Shown: one piece after another, positions 34,785 to 43,028 of the stretch
Layout of the letters: the number at the start of each line of letters is the position of its first letter
Position numbering within the stretch: the stretch's first letter is position 1
Assembly: GCA_966112615.1 (NCBI GenBank)
Contig: CBHWDO010000001.1
Span: 62,001 to 126,000, forward strand
Origin: Flavitalea sp966112615
Lineage (GTDB): Bacteria; Bacteroidota; Bacteroidia; Chitinophagales; Chitinophagaceae
DNA length: 64,000 nucleotides
Reading direction: 5' to 3'
Position numbers and translations under genes: made by a program
Notes under the pieces: model-generated
The model's input: the letters and a program-made list of their open reading frames with translations, nothing else
Told to the model about the DNA's origin: nothing
The model's database searches: none

Positions 34785-36488
34785 ATGGGCGCACTGGCTA
34801 CATCGGACTACATTGTATTCCTTGTTTATTTTATCGTTGTTTCTATGTACGGGATCTGGGTGTACAGGAGAAAAAAATCTGCATCCGAATCCAGTTCTGA
34901 CTTTTTTCTTGCTGAAGGGCAGTTAACATGGTGGGCGATCGGAGCTTCACTGATCGCATCAAACATTTCTGCAGAACAGTTTATTGGTATGTCGGGAAAT
35001 GGCTTCAGGCTTGGATTAGCGATCTCTGCTTATGAATGGCTTGCAGCAGTTTCGCTGATCATTGTGGCTGTATTCTTCATGCCAATCTATTTGAAGAACC
35101 GCATCTTTACGATGCCGCAGTTTTTGAAGACCAGGTACAATGAAACAGTAGCATTGATCATGGCGATCTTCTGGCTGTTTTTGTACATCATTGTAAACCT
35201 CACGTCAATTTTATACCTGGGAACCATTGCGATCAACAACCTGAGTGGTGGTGAGAATTTCCACGCCATCATGATCGGGCTTGCTTTGTTTGCACTGATC
35301 ATTACACTTGGTGGAATGAAAGTGATCGGTTATACTGATGTGATACAGGTGCTTGTATTGATCGTTGGAGGATTGGTTACATCCTATATCGCATTGACCG
35401 TAGTGAGCGAGAAATTCGGATTAGGAAAAGATGCTCTGGCCGGTTTGAATCAATTGCTGAATAAAGCACCATCTCATTTTGATATGATCTTTGATAAGCC
35501 CGGCCCGAATGCGACGCAACAGGAGATCAACAATTACTCCAGTTTGCCGGGGATGGCCATGCTTGCTGCAGGTATGTGGGTGGCCAACCTCAACTATTGG
35601 GGTTGTAACCAATATATCACGCAACGCGCACTGGGCGCGGATCTGAACACTGCGAGGACAGGTATCCTGTTTGCTGCGTTTTTAAAATTGATGATGCCCT
35701 TGCTGGTAGTTCTTCCAGGTATCGCAGCATTTGTTTTGCACCAGGAAGGTGAGTTGCAAACACAGATGCTGACCAATGGAGAATTCCGTGAAGACAATGC
35801 ATATTCTGCCGTTTTAGGATTTTTACCAACTGGGTTGAGAGGTTTATCGCTAGCTGCATTGACTGCTGCAATTGTAGCATCACTTGCAGGGAAAGCAAAC
35901 AGTATCTCGACAATTTACACGCTGGATATCTATCGCAAATATTTCAACAAAGAAGCATCAGAAAAGAAATTGATCTGGATGGGAAGAATTGTGGTGATCA
36001 TTTCACTGATCATCGCGATCCTCGTGAACTGGCAGGATGCATTGGGTATTGGAGGAAAGGGTGGATTTGAATTCATTCAGAAGTATACAGGTTATATTTC
36101 TCCTGCGATCTTCCCTGTATTCCTGTTTGGTTTGTTCTGGAAAAGAACCACTTCAAAAGCTGCGATTGCTGGTATCCTTGGAGGAGTGATCCTTGCGGTG
36201 ATCTTTGACAGGTTCCTGCCGGAATGGTTTGGAACCGAAACGTTGATCTACACTGCATATCCAACTGCATTTGGCAGACATGAAATTCCGTTCCTGATCC
36301 AGATGGGATGGGTATTCTTCTTTACATCATTACTTATCATCATTGTGAGTTTGCTGGATGTAAAAGGAGCGCAAAAGATCCATGCACTGGAAGTAGACAG
36401 GAGCATGTACAGGGTTACTCCAAAGATCCTTGCAATGATCCTGCTGGTATTAGGAATTATCGTGGCTTTATATATTAGATTCTGGTAG
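34785..36488 (+). CDS. Sodium/solute symporter (SSS family), probable sugar importer
   Basis: The 567-residue inner-membrane protein has about 14 helices of the SSS family. The first core helices include WWAIGASLIASNISAEQFIGMSG, the classic sodium/sugar signature. A later helix has the NYWGCNQYITQRALGA block typical of SGLT-like proteins. As last gene of the polysaccharide locus it probably brings released monosaccharides into the cytoplasm with sodium. No isomerase or kinase for arabinose or xylose is in the window. Its 3' end overlaps the convergent yhbP-like gene by 21 bp. Confidence 0.92.
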   Translation: MGALATSDYIVFLVYFIVVSMYGIWVYRRKKSASESSSDFFLAEGQLTWWAIGASLIASNISAEQFIGMSGNGFRLGLAISAYEWLAAVSLIIVAVFFMPIYLKNRIFTMPQFLKTRYNETVALIMAIFWLFLYIIVNLTSILYLGTIAINNLSGGENFHAIMIGLALFALIITLGGMKVIGYTDVIQVLVLIVGGLVTSYIALTVVSEKFGLGKDALAGLNQLLNKAPSHFDMIFDKPGPNATQQEINNYSSLPGMAMLAAGMWVANLNYWGCNQYITQRALGADLNTARTGILFAAFLKLMMPLLVVLPGIAAFVLHQEGELQTQMLTNGEFREDNAYSAVLGFLPTGLRGLSLAALTAAIVASLAGKANSISTIYTLDIYRKYFNKEASEKKLIWMGRIVVIISLIIAILVNWQDALGIGGKGGFEFIQKYTGYISPAIFPVFLFGLFWKRTTSKAAIAGILGGVILAVIFDRFLPEWFGTETLIYTAYPTAFGRHEIPFLIQMGWVFFFTSLLIIIVSLLDVKGAQKIHALEVDRSMYRVTPKILAMILLVLGIIVALYIRFW

Positions 36489-36914
36489 AAGTTCTTCTTC
36501 CAGGTTCCATTTTATCTTCTTACCAAATCCAAGACTGTTATCTGTGAGTTTCGCAGATAACAGTTTTATTTTCCAGACCTGCCCATGCATGGCAAGCGCT
36601 AAAGGATATTCGCGATGATAAATGGAAGCAGCCTTCTCATTACCTTCTTCATCAAAAGAAATTCTCCCGGTAAACTGAATACCTTTTAAAGCAAGTTTAT
36701 TCAGTTTATCCGGGAGAATAGTTCCCGCAACATTTGGATTATTCAACATGCATTGACCATGAAAGGTCTCAGCAGATGACTTGAAATATATCGATCCATT
36801 TTCCGCATCAAAAACATAAAAGCAGTTGAAGCAGTAAGGATGTCCATCAGCATCAATACAGGAAATGCTGGCGCAGGTCTGGCTTTTCAGAAAGGATATC
36901 ATCTTATCGTTCAT
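36468..36914 (-). CDS. YhbP/UPF0306-like split-barrel protein
   Basis: The 148-residue protein fits the PNPOx-like split-barrel family. It matches the E. coli YhbP pattern: CFNCFYVFDAENGSIYF, AGTILPDKLNKLALKGIQF and the C-terminal LTDNSLGFGKKIKW, all in the same order. Flavin binding is possible but not shown. Function is unknown. It is convergent with the symporter gene, and that operon's terminator lies within this coding sequence. Confidence 0.85.
   Translation of the reverse strand: MNDKMISFLKSQTCASISCIDADGHPYCFNCFYVFDAENGSIYFKSSAETFHGQCMLNNPNVAGTILPDKLNKLALKGIQFTGRISFDEEGNEKAASIYHREYPLALAMHGQVWKIKLLSAKLTDNSLGFGKKIKWNLEEELLPESNI
36534..36570 (+). terminator. Terminator of the polysaccharide locus, inside the convergent gene
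   Basis: An 11-bp perfect stem (36534-36544 with 36554-36564), a 9-nt loop and TTTATTTT on the plus strand. It is 46 bp past the symporter stop codon and is antisense to the yhbP-like coding region. Confidence 0.75.
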
Positions 36915-37018
36915 ATATCCGGATTGTGACGCAAAAGTATTTTCAGCAGCAAGAAGGCAGGCTGATAATTATCTGATGGCATAATGTTTTTTGTCATATA
37001 TCACTTAAATGCCAGACT

Positions 37019-38413
37019 ATGAAAGCCACATTGATAATTTTCCTGCACTTGTTTGTTTTCGGAAGTGCTATCGCTCAACATGACCATAACAGTCATTCTC
37101 ATGGTGAAACTCCAAAGAAGGATACCATGCCAATGAAAATGACGAACGGGCATAATATGTCGCACCACGGAGACCACCAGCAATCTATGTCACACGCATT
37201 TTCGCGTAACCTTCCAATGACGAGGAATGGGTCGGGAACTGCATGGCTGCCAGACAATTCACCCATGTATGGATATATGTTTCATACAGACAAATGGATG
37301 TATATGATCCATGGAGATGCTTATATCAGGTATAACAAACAGGATATGCTGGATCGGGGAAGCCGGGGTGACAGCAAGTTTGATGCACCTAATATGGTGA
37401 TGTTCATGGGACAGAGGAATGTAGGAAAAAAAGGTTTGTTACATTTCAACACTATGTTTTCCCTGGATCCAATAACAGTTGGAGGAGAAGGGTACCCGTT
37501 GTTGTTTCAAACAGGCGAAACTTATAAAGATCAACCATTGGTAGATCGACAGCATCCGCATGATCTTATCTCTGAATTATCCGTGAGTTATGCGCATGCA
37601 ATTTCAAAGAAAGCAGATGTTTTTTTATATGTCGGGTATCCCGGTGAACCTGCATTAGGACCGGCTGCCTATGTGCACAGGCCATCAGCATTTTTCAATC
37701 CTGATGCGCCATTGACGCATCATTGGGTCGATGCAACCCATGTAACATTTGGAGTAGCTACTTTAGGATTCAGATATGGTGATTTTAAGATCGAAGCATC
37801 ATCATTTACAGGTAGGGAACCTGATGAAGACCGTTATAATTTCGACAAGCCAAGATTCGACAGCTGGAGTGGAAGGATAAGCTATAATCCAACTGCAGCC
37901 TGGGCATTACAGGTATCACATGGTTTCCTTAATGAGCCTGAAATTACCCATCCGGGTGAAGATGTGAACAGGACCACGGCTTCTGCAACTTATAGTACAA
38001 GAGGTTTTGGAGAGACCTTCACCAATATTACAGCACTATGGGGAATGAATAAAACCAGGGATCATGCTGCAGAACATGGAGCATTACTCGAAGCATCGCA
38101 TACGGCTAATAAAACTACCGTATATGGAAGATATGAATGGGTACAAAAATCGGCTGAAGAATTAGTACTGGATGAAAATGAATTTGACCATGATGCGGTA
38201 TTTTCCGTAAATGCGGTGACTGCAGGGGCTTTACATGAGATCCTGAGAATTGGACAAACAAGGTTTGCATTTGGAGGACAGATTAGCTTTTATAGCACTT
38301 CAAAAGCTTTAAGCGGTCTTTATGGAGATAATCCAATTGCAGGACAGGTTTATCTAAGGATCTTTCCAGGGGTTATGGGAAGAAGATCAGGTAGTTTTTC
38401 TTTGCCTTACTAA
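37019..38413 (+). CDS. His/Met-rich outer-membrane beta-barrel protein, probable copper/metal role
   Basis: After a signal peptide (about 1-19, ending GSAIAQ) comes an N-terminal tail very rich in His and Met (HDHNSHSHGE, MPMKMTNGHNMSHHG, about 20-60), a typical copper- or silver-binding composition. The remaining 400 residues have alternating beta-strand patterns and aromatic girdles ending GSFSLPY, as expected for an outer-membrane barrel. I cannot name the family with certainty; CopB-like or an uncharacterised Bacteroidota barrel are options. The copper ATPase and its regulator 1-4 kb away support a metal role. Confidence 0.7.
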   Translation: MKATLIIFLHLFVFGSAIAQHDHNSHSHGETPKKDTMPMKMTNGHNMSHHGDHQQSMSHAFSRNLPMTRNGSGTAWLPDNSPMYGYMFHTDKWMYMIHGDAYIRYNKQDMLDRGSRGDSKFDAPNMVMFMGQRNVGKKGLLHFNTMFSLDPITVGGEGYPLLFQTGETYKDQPLVDRQHPHDLISELSVSYAHAISKKADVFLYVGYPGEPALGPAAYVHRPSAFFNPDAPLTHHWVDATHVTFGVATLGFRYGDFKIEASSFTGREPDEDRYNFDKPRFDSWSGRISYNPTAAWALQVSHGFLNEPEITHPGEDVNRTTASATYSTRGFGETFTNITALWGMNKTRDHAAEHGALLEASHTANKTTVYGRYEWVQKSAEELVLDENEFDHDAVFSVNAVTAGALHEILRIGQTRFAFGGQISFYSTSKALSGLYGDNPIAGQVYLRIFPGVMGRRSGSFSLPY

Positions 38414-39376
38414 TTACTTCTTTGCCGCTCTTTTCAATCTATCATTGATGGCTGATCCTATTGATGAATCCGGCATTCTTTCAGCAATAATAAAGTCGAG
38501 ATGGAGATCATCAAGATGATGTAATGCTTTGTACAAATTTCTTGCTGCCTCTTTTAAATCACCTGATGGTGAAAGGATGAATTTATTCTTTGATGGGAAA
38601 GATGGATGATCATACTGAAAACTCATCATACCTGTCCGAGTAAAATCTATACTCTTCACAGAAGAAATATCGTCAACCAGAATAAGCTTTGTGACAGGCG
38701 AATAGTGAAGAGCAGATAATCCGGGTGAAGAATGATCACCTTCTTTTTTAAATAACCCTGCATAGCCAGCAAATGACCTGATCTCTTCTTCTGTGATAGC
38801 ACCCTGTCGATAAATGACGGGCTTTTCATCTGCATCAAATCCAACTACTGTAGATTCAATACCAACTTCACAAGGACCACCATCAAGGATGTATGGAATT
38901 TGTCCATCAAAATTTTTGAGAACATGTTTTGGATCTGTTGGACTGATCGTCGTAAAAAGATTAGCACTTGGTGCTACTAATGGAAACTCCGATTTAGATA
39001 ACAACTCAAGTGTCATCGGATGATTGGGTATCCGGAAAGCCACAAGCTCTTTACCATCATTTACAATGGAAGGAAGGGTACTGTTGGTTGGAAGTAATAC
39101 AGTCAAAGGGCCAGGACTAAACTCCATCAGCATCGACCGGGCAATATCCGGAAATGAGGAAACATATTGTTCGATCTTACTGACTTTATCAAGGTGAACG
39201 ATCAAAGGGTTATATGCAGGGCGCTTTTTAGTTTCAAACACTTTTCGGATGGCAGTTTCAGAGCATGCGTTTGCAGCCAGTCCATACACCGTTTCCGTTG
39301 GTATGGCTACCAGTTCATCTTTCTTCAACCACTCTGCCGCAGCCTCAATATCCTTTCCTATGATCGTATCAAACAT
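38414..39376 (-). CDS. Threonylcarbamoyl-AMP synthase (Sua5 type)
   Basis: It makes threonylcarbamoyl-AMP from Thr, bicarbonate and ATP for the t6A37 tRNA modification. The YrdC domain (about 5-190) has the VAIPTETVYGLAANA and KKRPAYNPLIVHL blocks and the VAPSANL motif. A C-terminal Sua5 domain follows (about 215-320, PGLSALHYSPVTKLILV), so this is the longer Sua5 form, not the short TsaC. I use ATG 39376 (MFDTIIGKDIEAA); an upstream in-frame start would run through the TGCAA repeats. The stop is adjacent to that of the outer-membrane protein gene. Confidence 0.93.
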   Translation of the reverse strand: MFDTIIGKDIEAAAEWLKKDELVAIPTETVYGLAANACSETAIRKVFETKKRPAYNPLIVHLDKVSKIEQYVSSFPDIARSMLMEFSPGPLTVLLPTNSTLPSIVNDGKELVAFRIPNHPMTLELLSKSEFPLVAPSANLFTTISPTDPKHVLKNFDGQIPYILDGGPCEVGIESTVVGFDADEKPVIYRQGAITEEEIRSFAGYAGLFKKEGDHSSPGLSALHYSPVTKLILVDDISSVKSIDFTRTGMMSFQYDHPSFPSKNKFILSPSGDLKEAARNLYKALHHLDDLHLDFIIAERMPDSSIGSAINDRLKRAAKK

Positions 39377-39386
39377 ATTGTCAATC

Positions 39387-39419
39387 TTGCAAATGCAAAA
39401 TTGCAATTCAAATTGCAAT
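39387..39419. promoter_or_regulatory. TGCAA-rich cluster between divergent sua5-type and HMA-AraC genes
   Basis: TGCA steps at 39388, 39394, 39402 and 39414, two of them within the self-palindromic octamer ATTGCAAT (39400-39407 and 39412-39419, spaced 12 bp). The cluster overlaps a near-consensus minus-strand box CAATTTTG (39403-39396). A candidate operator, possibly for the AraC regulator itself. Confidence 0.4.
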
Positions 39420-39452
39420 CAGCAGGATTTTTCTTTTGAGTAACTTCATACC

Positions 39453-40025
39453 ATGAAACTCTTCATTAAAAACATGGTTTGCAACCGCTGCATATTGGTG
39501 GTTAAGCAGGAGTTGGAAAAGGCAGGACTGAACCCAATCGATGTAACACTTGGTGAAGTGGAACTTGAAAAAGAACCAACAGAAAAACAATACCAGTCAT
39601 TGGATCAAAGCCTGCAGGAATTAGGTTTTGAGATCCTCGACAGCAAACGCCAGAGAATGATCGAGCAGGTGAAAGCCTTATTGATACAGCAGGTACAAAG
39701 CGGTGAAGTGGAAGAGCATTTTAGTTTAAGTGAATTTCTTTCAAAGAAACTCAATAAGGAATACAGCCAGATTAGCCGATTATTTTCAGAAGTTGAAGGT
39801 ATTACGCTCGAACAGTTCTACCTGCTTCAAAAGATCGAAAAAGTAAAAGAGCTATTGGTTTATGATGAACTGACATTGAGTGAGATCGCATGGAAACTGG
39901 GATACAGCAGTGTTGCGCATTTATCTGCACAATTCAAAAAACTTACCGGGTTCACTCCTTCAGAATTCAAAAAGATGGGAAACAGGAACCGCCAGTCTCT
40001 CGACCAGCTTAAAAAGCTCAAATAA
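39453..40025 (+). CDS. AraC-type regulator with N-terminal heavy-metal (HMA-like) domain
   Basis: Residues 1-65 look like a heavy-metal-associated domain: FIKNMVCNRCILVVKQEL has the metal-binding Cys10 and Cys13, followed by the beta-alpha-beta pattern of MerP/Atx1-type folds. Residues about 95-180 are an AraC-type DNA-binding domain, ending in LSEIAWKLGYSSVAHLSAQF. At 190 residues there is no room for a sugar-binding domain. It is 76 bp upstream of the copper ATPase start on the same strand. The simplest reading is a cytoplasmic Cu(I)-responsive activator or repressor of that gene. Metal specificity is inference. Confidence 0.82.
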   Translation: MKLFIKNMVCNRCILVVKQELEKAGLNPIDVTLGEVELEKEPTEKQYQSLDQSLQELGFEILDSKRQRMIEQVKALLIQQVQSGEVEEHFSLSEFLSKKLNKEYSQISRLFSEVEGITLEQFYLLQKIEKVKELLVYDELTLSEIAWKLGYSSVAHLSAQFKKLTGFTPSEFKKMGNRNRQSLDQLKKLK

Positions 40026-40101
40026 GTATAAAACTTACTCACCGCGATGTAACAATGCCCTTACCGTTTTGTGGGAGCTTTGCACCTATAAATCGTTGGA
40101 T

Positions 40102-42306
40102 ATGGATACTACAAAGATTTTCCCGGTCACTGGCATGAGTTGCGCATCCTGTGCAAACAGCACCGAATCTATCGTTGCTGCACAAAAAGGTGTATCGCAT
40201 GCTGCGGTGAACTATGCTAATGCAACACTGAACGTAAGTTTCGACGCAACTATAACTTCACCAGAAAAATTAAAGCAGGCAGTTCAAAGCATCGGGTATG
40301 ACCTGATCATTGAAGATGACAATACAGCCAGGGAAAAAGTGGAAGATATCGAACGCGAAAAATTGGAATCCCTGAAGAAAAGAACCACCTGGTCGGTTAT
40401 TCTTTCCATTCCGCTGGTGATCATTGGTATGTTCTTCATGGATATGCCTTATGCCAACTATATCATGTGGATATTGAGTACCCCGGTGGTGCTCATCTTT
40501 GGTAAAACCTTTTTCATCAATGCCTATAACCAGGCAAAGCATCGCTCTGCCAATATGGATACGCTGGTGGCGCTGAGTACGGGAATCGCTTATGCATTCA
40601 GTGTTTTCAATACCCTGAACCCGGAATTCTGGCACAGCAAAGGATTGCACGCACACGTATATTTTGAAGCAGCTGCTGTAGTTATAGCATTCATCCTGCT
40701 GGGAAAATTATTGGAAGAAAGAGCAAAAGCATCCACTTCTTCTGCCATCAAAAAACTTATCGGGCTACAACCCAATACTGTTACCCTGGTTAGCTCAACA
40801 GGAGCCATGATCGAACTGCCTATTGAACAGGTTGAAGTGGGAAATTTGTTGCTGGTGAAACCAGGCGAAAAGATCCCGGTGGATGGTATGGTCATCCAGG
40901 GAGAATCATATGTTGATGAAAGCATGATCAGCGGAGAACCGGTTCCAGTGCTTAAGAATAAGGACACTAAAGTATTTGCGGGAACCATTAACCAGAAAGG
41001 AAGTTTTCAATTCAAGGCAGAGAAAGTAGGAAGTGATACATTACTTGCGCATATCATTAAAATGGTGCAGGAAGCACAGGGCTCAAAAGCACCGGTACAA
41101 AAACTGGTTGATAAGATCGCCGGAATTTTTGTTCCGGTCGTAATAGCCATAGCGCTTCTATCTTTCCTTGCCTGGATCTTATTAGGTGGCGAAAATGGAT
41201 TGACGCAAGGACTGCTTGCACTGGTAACCGTCCTGGTAATCGCATGTCCATGCGCGTTAGGCCTGGCTACCCCAACTGCCTTAATGGTTGGAATTGGACG
41301 AGGCGCTGAAAATGGCATTCTTATTCGCGATGCAGAAGCCCTGGAACTTGGGCATAAAGTAAATGCAGTAGTGCTTGATAAAACCGGTACTATTACCGAG
41401 GGAAGACCTGAAGTAACCTGGATCAAATGGATCAGTGAAAATTCACATTACAGGGATATTCTTTTTAGCCTTGAACAGGCATCTGAACATCCATTAGCAG
41501 AAGCTATTACCAGAAATCTTGTTGATGCCAATTCAATTCAGCTCAGCAGTATTCAATCCATTACAGGTGCAGGTATCAGTGCAGTAAAAGATGAAGAAAC
41601 ATATTATGCAGGTACTCAACAATTGCTGCAACAACATGGTATCAATATTCCTGCAGAAATTATACAATGGAGTGATGAAAGAAAAGCAGCAGCTAACACT
41701 GTCGTATTTTTCTCTAACAGTAAAGAAGTTATTGCCGTAATTGCGATTGCAGATAAAATAAAATCAAGTTCAAAAGATGCTATCAAACAATTGCAACATG
41801 CAGGAATTGAAGTGTATATGTTTACGGGTGATAATAGGCAAACTGCCGCTGCAATTGCAACACAGGTTGGTATTAAAGAATACAGGGCAGAAGCAATGCC
41901 CAATGATAAGTATGAATTCGTAAAGTCATTACAGGAGAAAGGAAAAGTTGTTGCAATGGTAGGTGATGGTATCAATGACAGCCAGGCATTGGCACAGGCC
42001 GATGTAAGTATTGCAATGGGAAAAGGAAGTGATATTGCAATGGATGTATCGAAAATGACTTTAATGAGTTCTGACCTGTTGAAAATCCCTGCCGCACTGA
42101 AGCTTTCAGGCAAAACAGTTCAAACTATCCGTCAGAATCTTTTCTGGGCTTTTATTTACAACCTGATTGGAATTCCGATTGCTGCCGGTTTGTTATACCC
42201 TGTGAATGGGTTTCTATTGAACCCAATGATTGCAGGAGCCGCCATGGCTTTGAGTAGTGTAAGCGTGGTTGCAAATAGTTTGAAACTTAAGCTGATAAAA
42301 ATATAG
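40102..42306 (+). CDS. copA: Copper-translocating P1B-type ATPase
   Basis: It exports monovalent copper from the cytoplasm using ATP. An N-terminal HMA domain has GMSCASC (C14, C17). The membrane metal site is C382-P-C384 (CPCALGLATPTA). The phosphorylated Asp is D426 in DKTGTITEG, and HP and GDGINDSQALAQADVSIAMG motifs follow. At 734 residues with one HMA domain the size is normal. ATG 40102 (MDTTKIFPVTGMSC) starts just before the HMA domain; the frame stays open further upstream, but that sequence has no family similarity. It ends in a terminator shared with the phnA-like gene. Confidence 0.93.
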   Translation: MDTTKIFPVTGMSCASCANSTESIVAAQKGVSHAAVNYANATLNVSFDATITSPEKLKQAVQSIGYDLIIEDDNTAREKVEDIEREKLESLKKRTTWSVILSIPLVIIGMFFMDMPYANYIMWILSTPVVLIFGKTFFINAYNQAKHRSANMDTLVALSTGIAYAFSVFNTLNPEFWHSKGLHAHVYFEAAAVVIAFILLGKLLEERAKASTSSAIKKLIGLQPNTVTLVSSTGAMIELPIEQVEVGNLLLVKPGEKIPVDGMVIQGESYVDESMISGEPVPVLKNKDTKVFAGTINQKGSFQFKAEKVGSDTLLAHIIKMVQEAQGSKAPVQKLVDKIAGIFVPVVIAIALLSFLAWILLGGENGLTQGLLALVTVLVIACPCALGLATPTALMVGIGRGAENGILIRDAEALELGHKVNAVVLDKTGTITEGRPEVTWIKWISENSHYRDILFSLEQASEHPLAEAITRNLVDANSIQLSSIQSITGAGISAVKDEETYYAGTQQLLQQHGINIPAEIIQWSDERKAAANTVVFFSNSKEVIAVIAIADKIKSSSKDAIKQLQHAGIEVYMFTGDNRQTAAAIATQVGIKEYRAEAMPNDKYEFVKSLQEKGKVVAMVGDGINDSQALAQADVSIAMGKGSDIAMDVSKMTLMSSDLLKIPAALKLSGKTVQTIRQNLFWAFIYNLIGIPIAAGLLYPVNGFLLNPMIAGAAMALSSVSVVANSLKLKLIKI

Positions 42307-42330
42307 GGTAGCAATTGCTACCCTTGTTTT
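42305..42330. terminator. Terminator containing both convergent stop codons
   Basis: Stem AGGGTAGC (42305-42312) / GCTACCCT (42317-42324), loop aatt, then TGTTTT on the plus strand and TATATTTTT on the minus strand. The copA TAG (42304-42306) and the phnA-like TAG (42320-42318) lie in the two arms. Confidence 0.75.
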
Positions 42331-42899
42331 CTAACATATTTTGTCAGGATAACGATCATCTGTCCTTCAATCTTTCCTTCGATCTGCTCCGTATTATTTT
42401 CAACCAGCCGGATATTCTTTACCACAGTACCCATTTTTGCATTCAGGGTAGTGCCTTTTACATCCAGGGATTTGGTTAGTACCACAGAGTCACCATCTTT
42501 AAGCACCGCTCCGTTAGCATCTTTATGAAGATCAACTGAACCGTCGTTCTCATGATCGCCGGTCGCTTTGGCCCAGGCAAGCTTTTCATCATCGAGGTAA
42601 AGCATGTCGAGATTATCCGCCGCCCAGCTCTGGTCTCTTAACCTGTTGAGCATTCGCCAGGCAACCACCTGAACTCCAGGTACCTCGCTCCACATGGTTT
42701 CTCCTAATACTTTCCAGTGGTCCTGGTCGAGCTCCTCTTTCTTTTCAACCTGTGCAAGGCATTTTGCACAAATCAGGATGGTATTGTCAGCATTGGACTG
42801 ATCCTGCGGGGGTACCGAATATTCAGACAGGGAGTTCTCTGAACCACATAATTCACAACGGTTTCCGCTTCTCTGTTTAAGAAACTCTCCTGTTTTCAT
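42318..42899 (-). CDS. PhnA/YjdM-family zinc-ribbon protein
   Basis: The N-terminal zinc ribbon has two CxxC pairs, CELCGS (about 15-18) and CAKC (about 44-47). The C-terminal PhnA domain (about 125-190) has VLKDGDSVVLTKSLDVKGTT and GTVVKNIRLV. Between them is a linker of about 75 residues that includes VAWRMLNRLRDQSWAADNLDMLYLD-like sequence, as in longer PhnA forms. Despite the name the family is not a proven phosphonate enzyme. Function is unknown. It is convergent with copA. Confidence 0.88.
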   Translation of the reverse strand: MKTGEFLKQRSGNRCELCGSENSLSEYSVPPQDQSNADNTILICAKCLAQVEKKEELDQDHWKVLGETMWSEVPGVQVVAWRMLNRLRDQSWAADNLDMLYLDDEKLAWAKATGDHENDGSVDLHKDANGAVLKDGDSVVLTKSLDVKGTTLNAKMGTVVKNIRLVENNTEQIEGKIEGQMIVILTKYVRKQG

Positions 42900-43028
42900 A
42901 AAAAATTTTGCGCAAGGTACTTAAACGTTAAGAAGAAATCGTATTTAAATAAGCGTCTTTTAAACAACTAATAAAAAAATGGTTTTATTTTACCATCCCG
43001 ACCTAACCATTAAAGCTTTCAGTTAACC

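Noticed and set aside
39880..40101. In-frame upstream extension of the copper ATPase gene
   Set aside because: It overlaps the coding region of the AraC regulator, has no ATPase-family similarity, and a good ATG lies just before the HMA domain.
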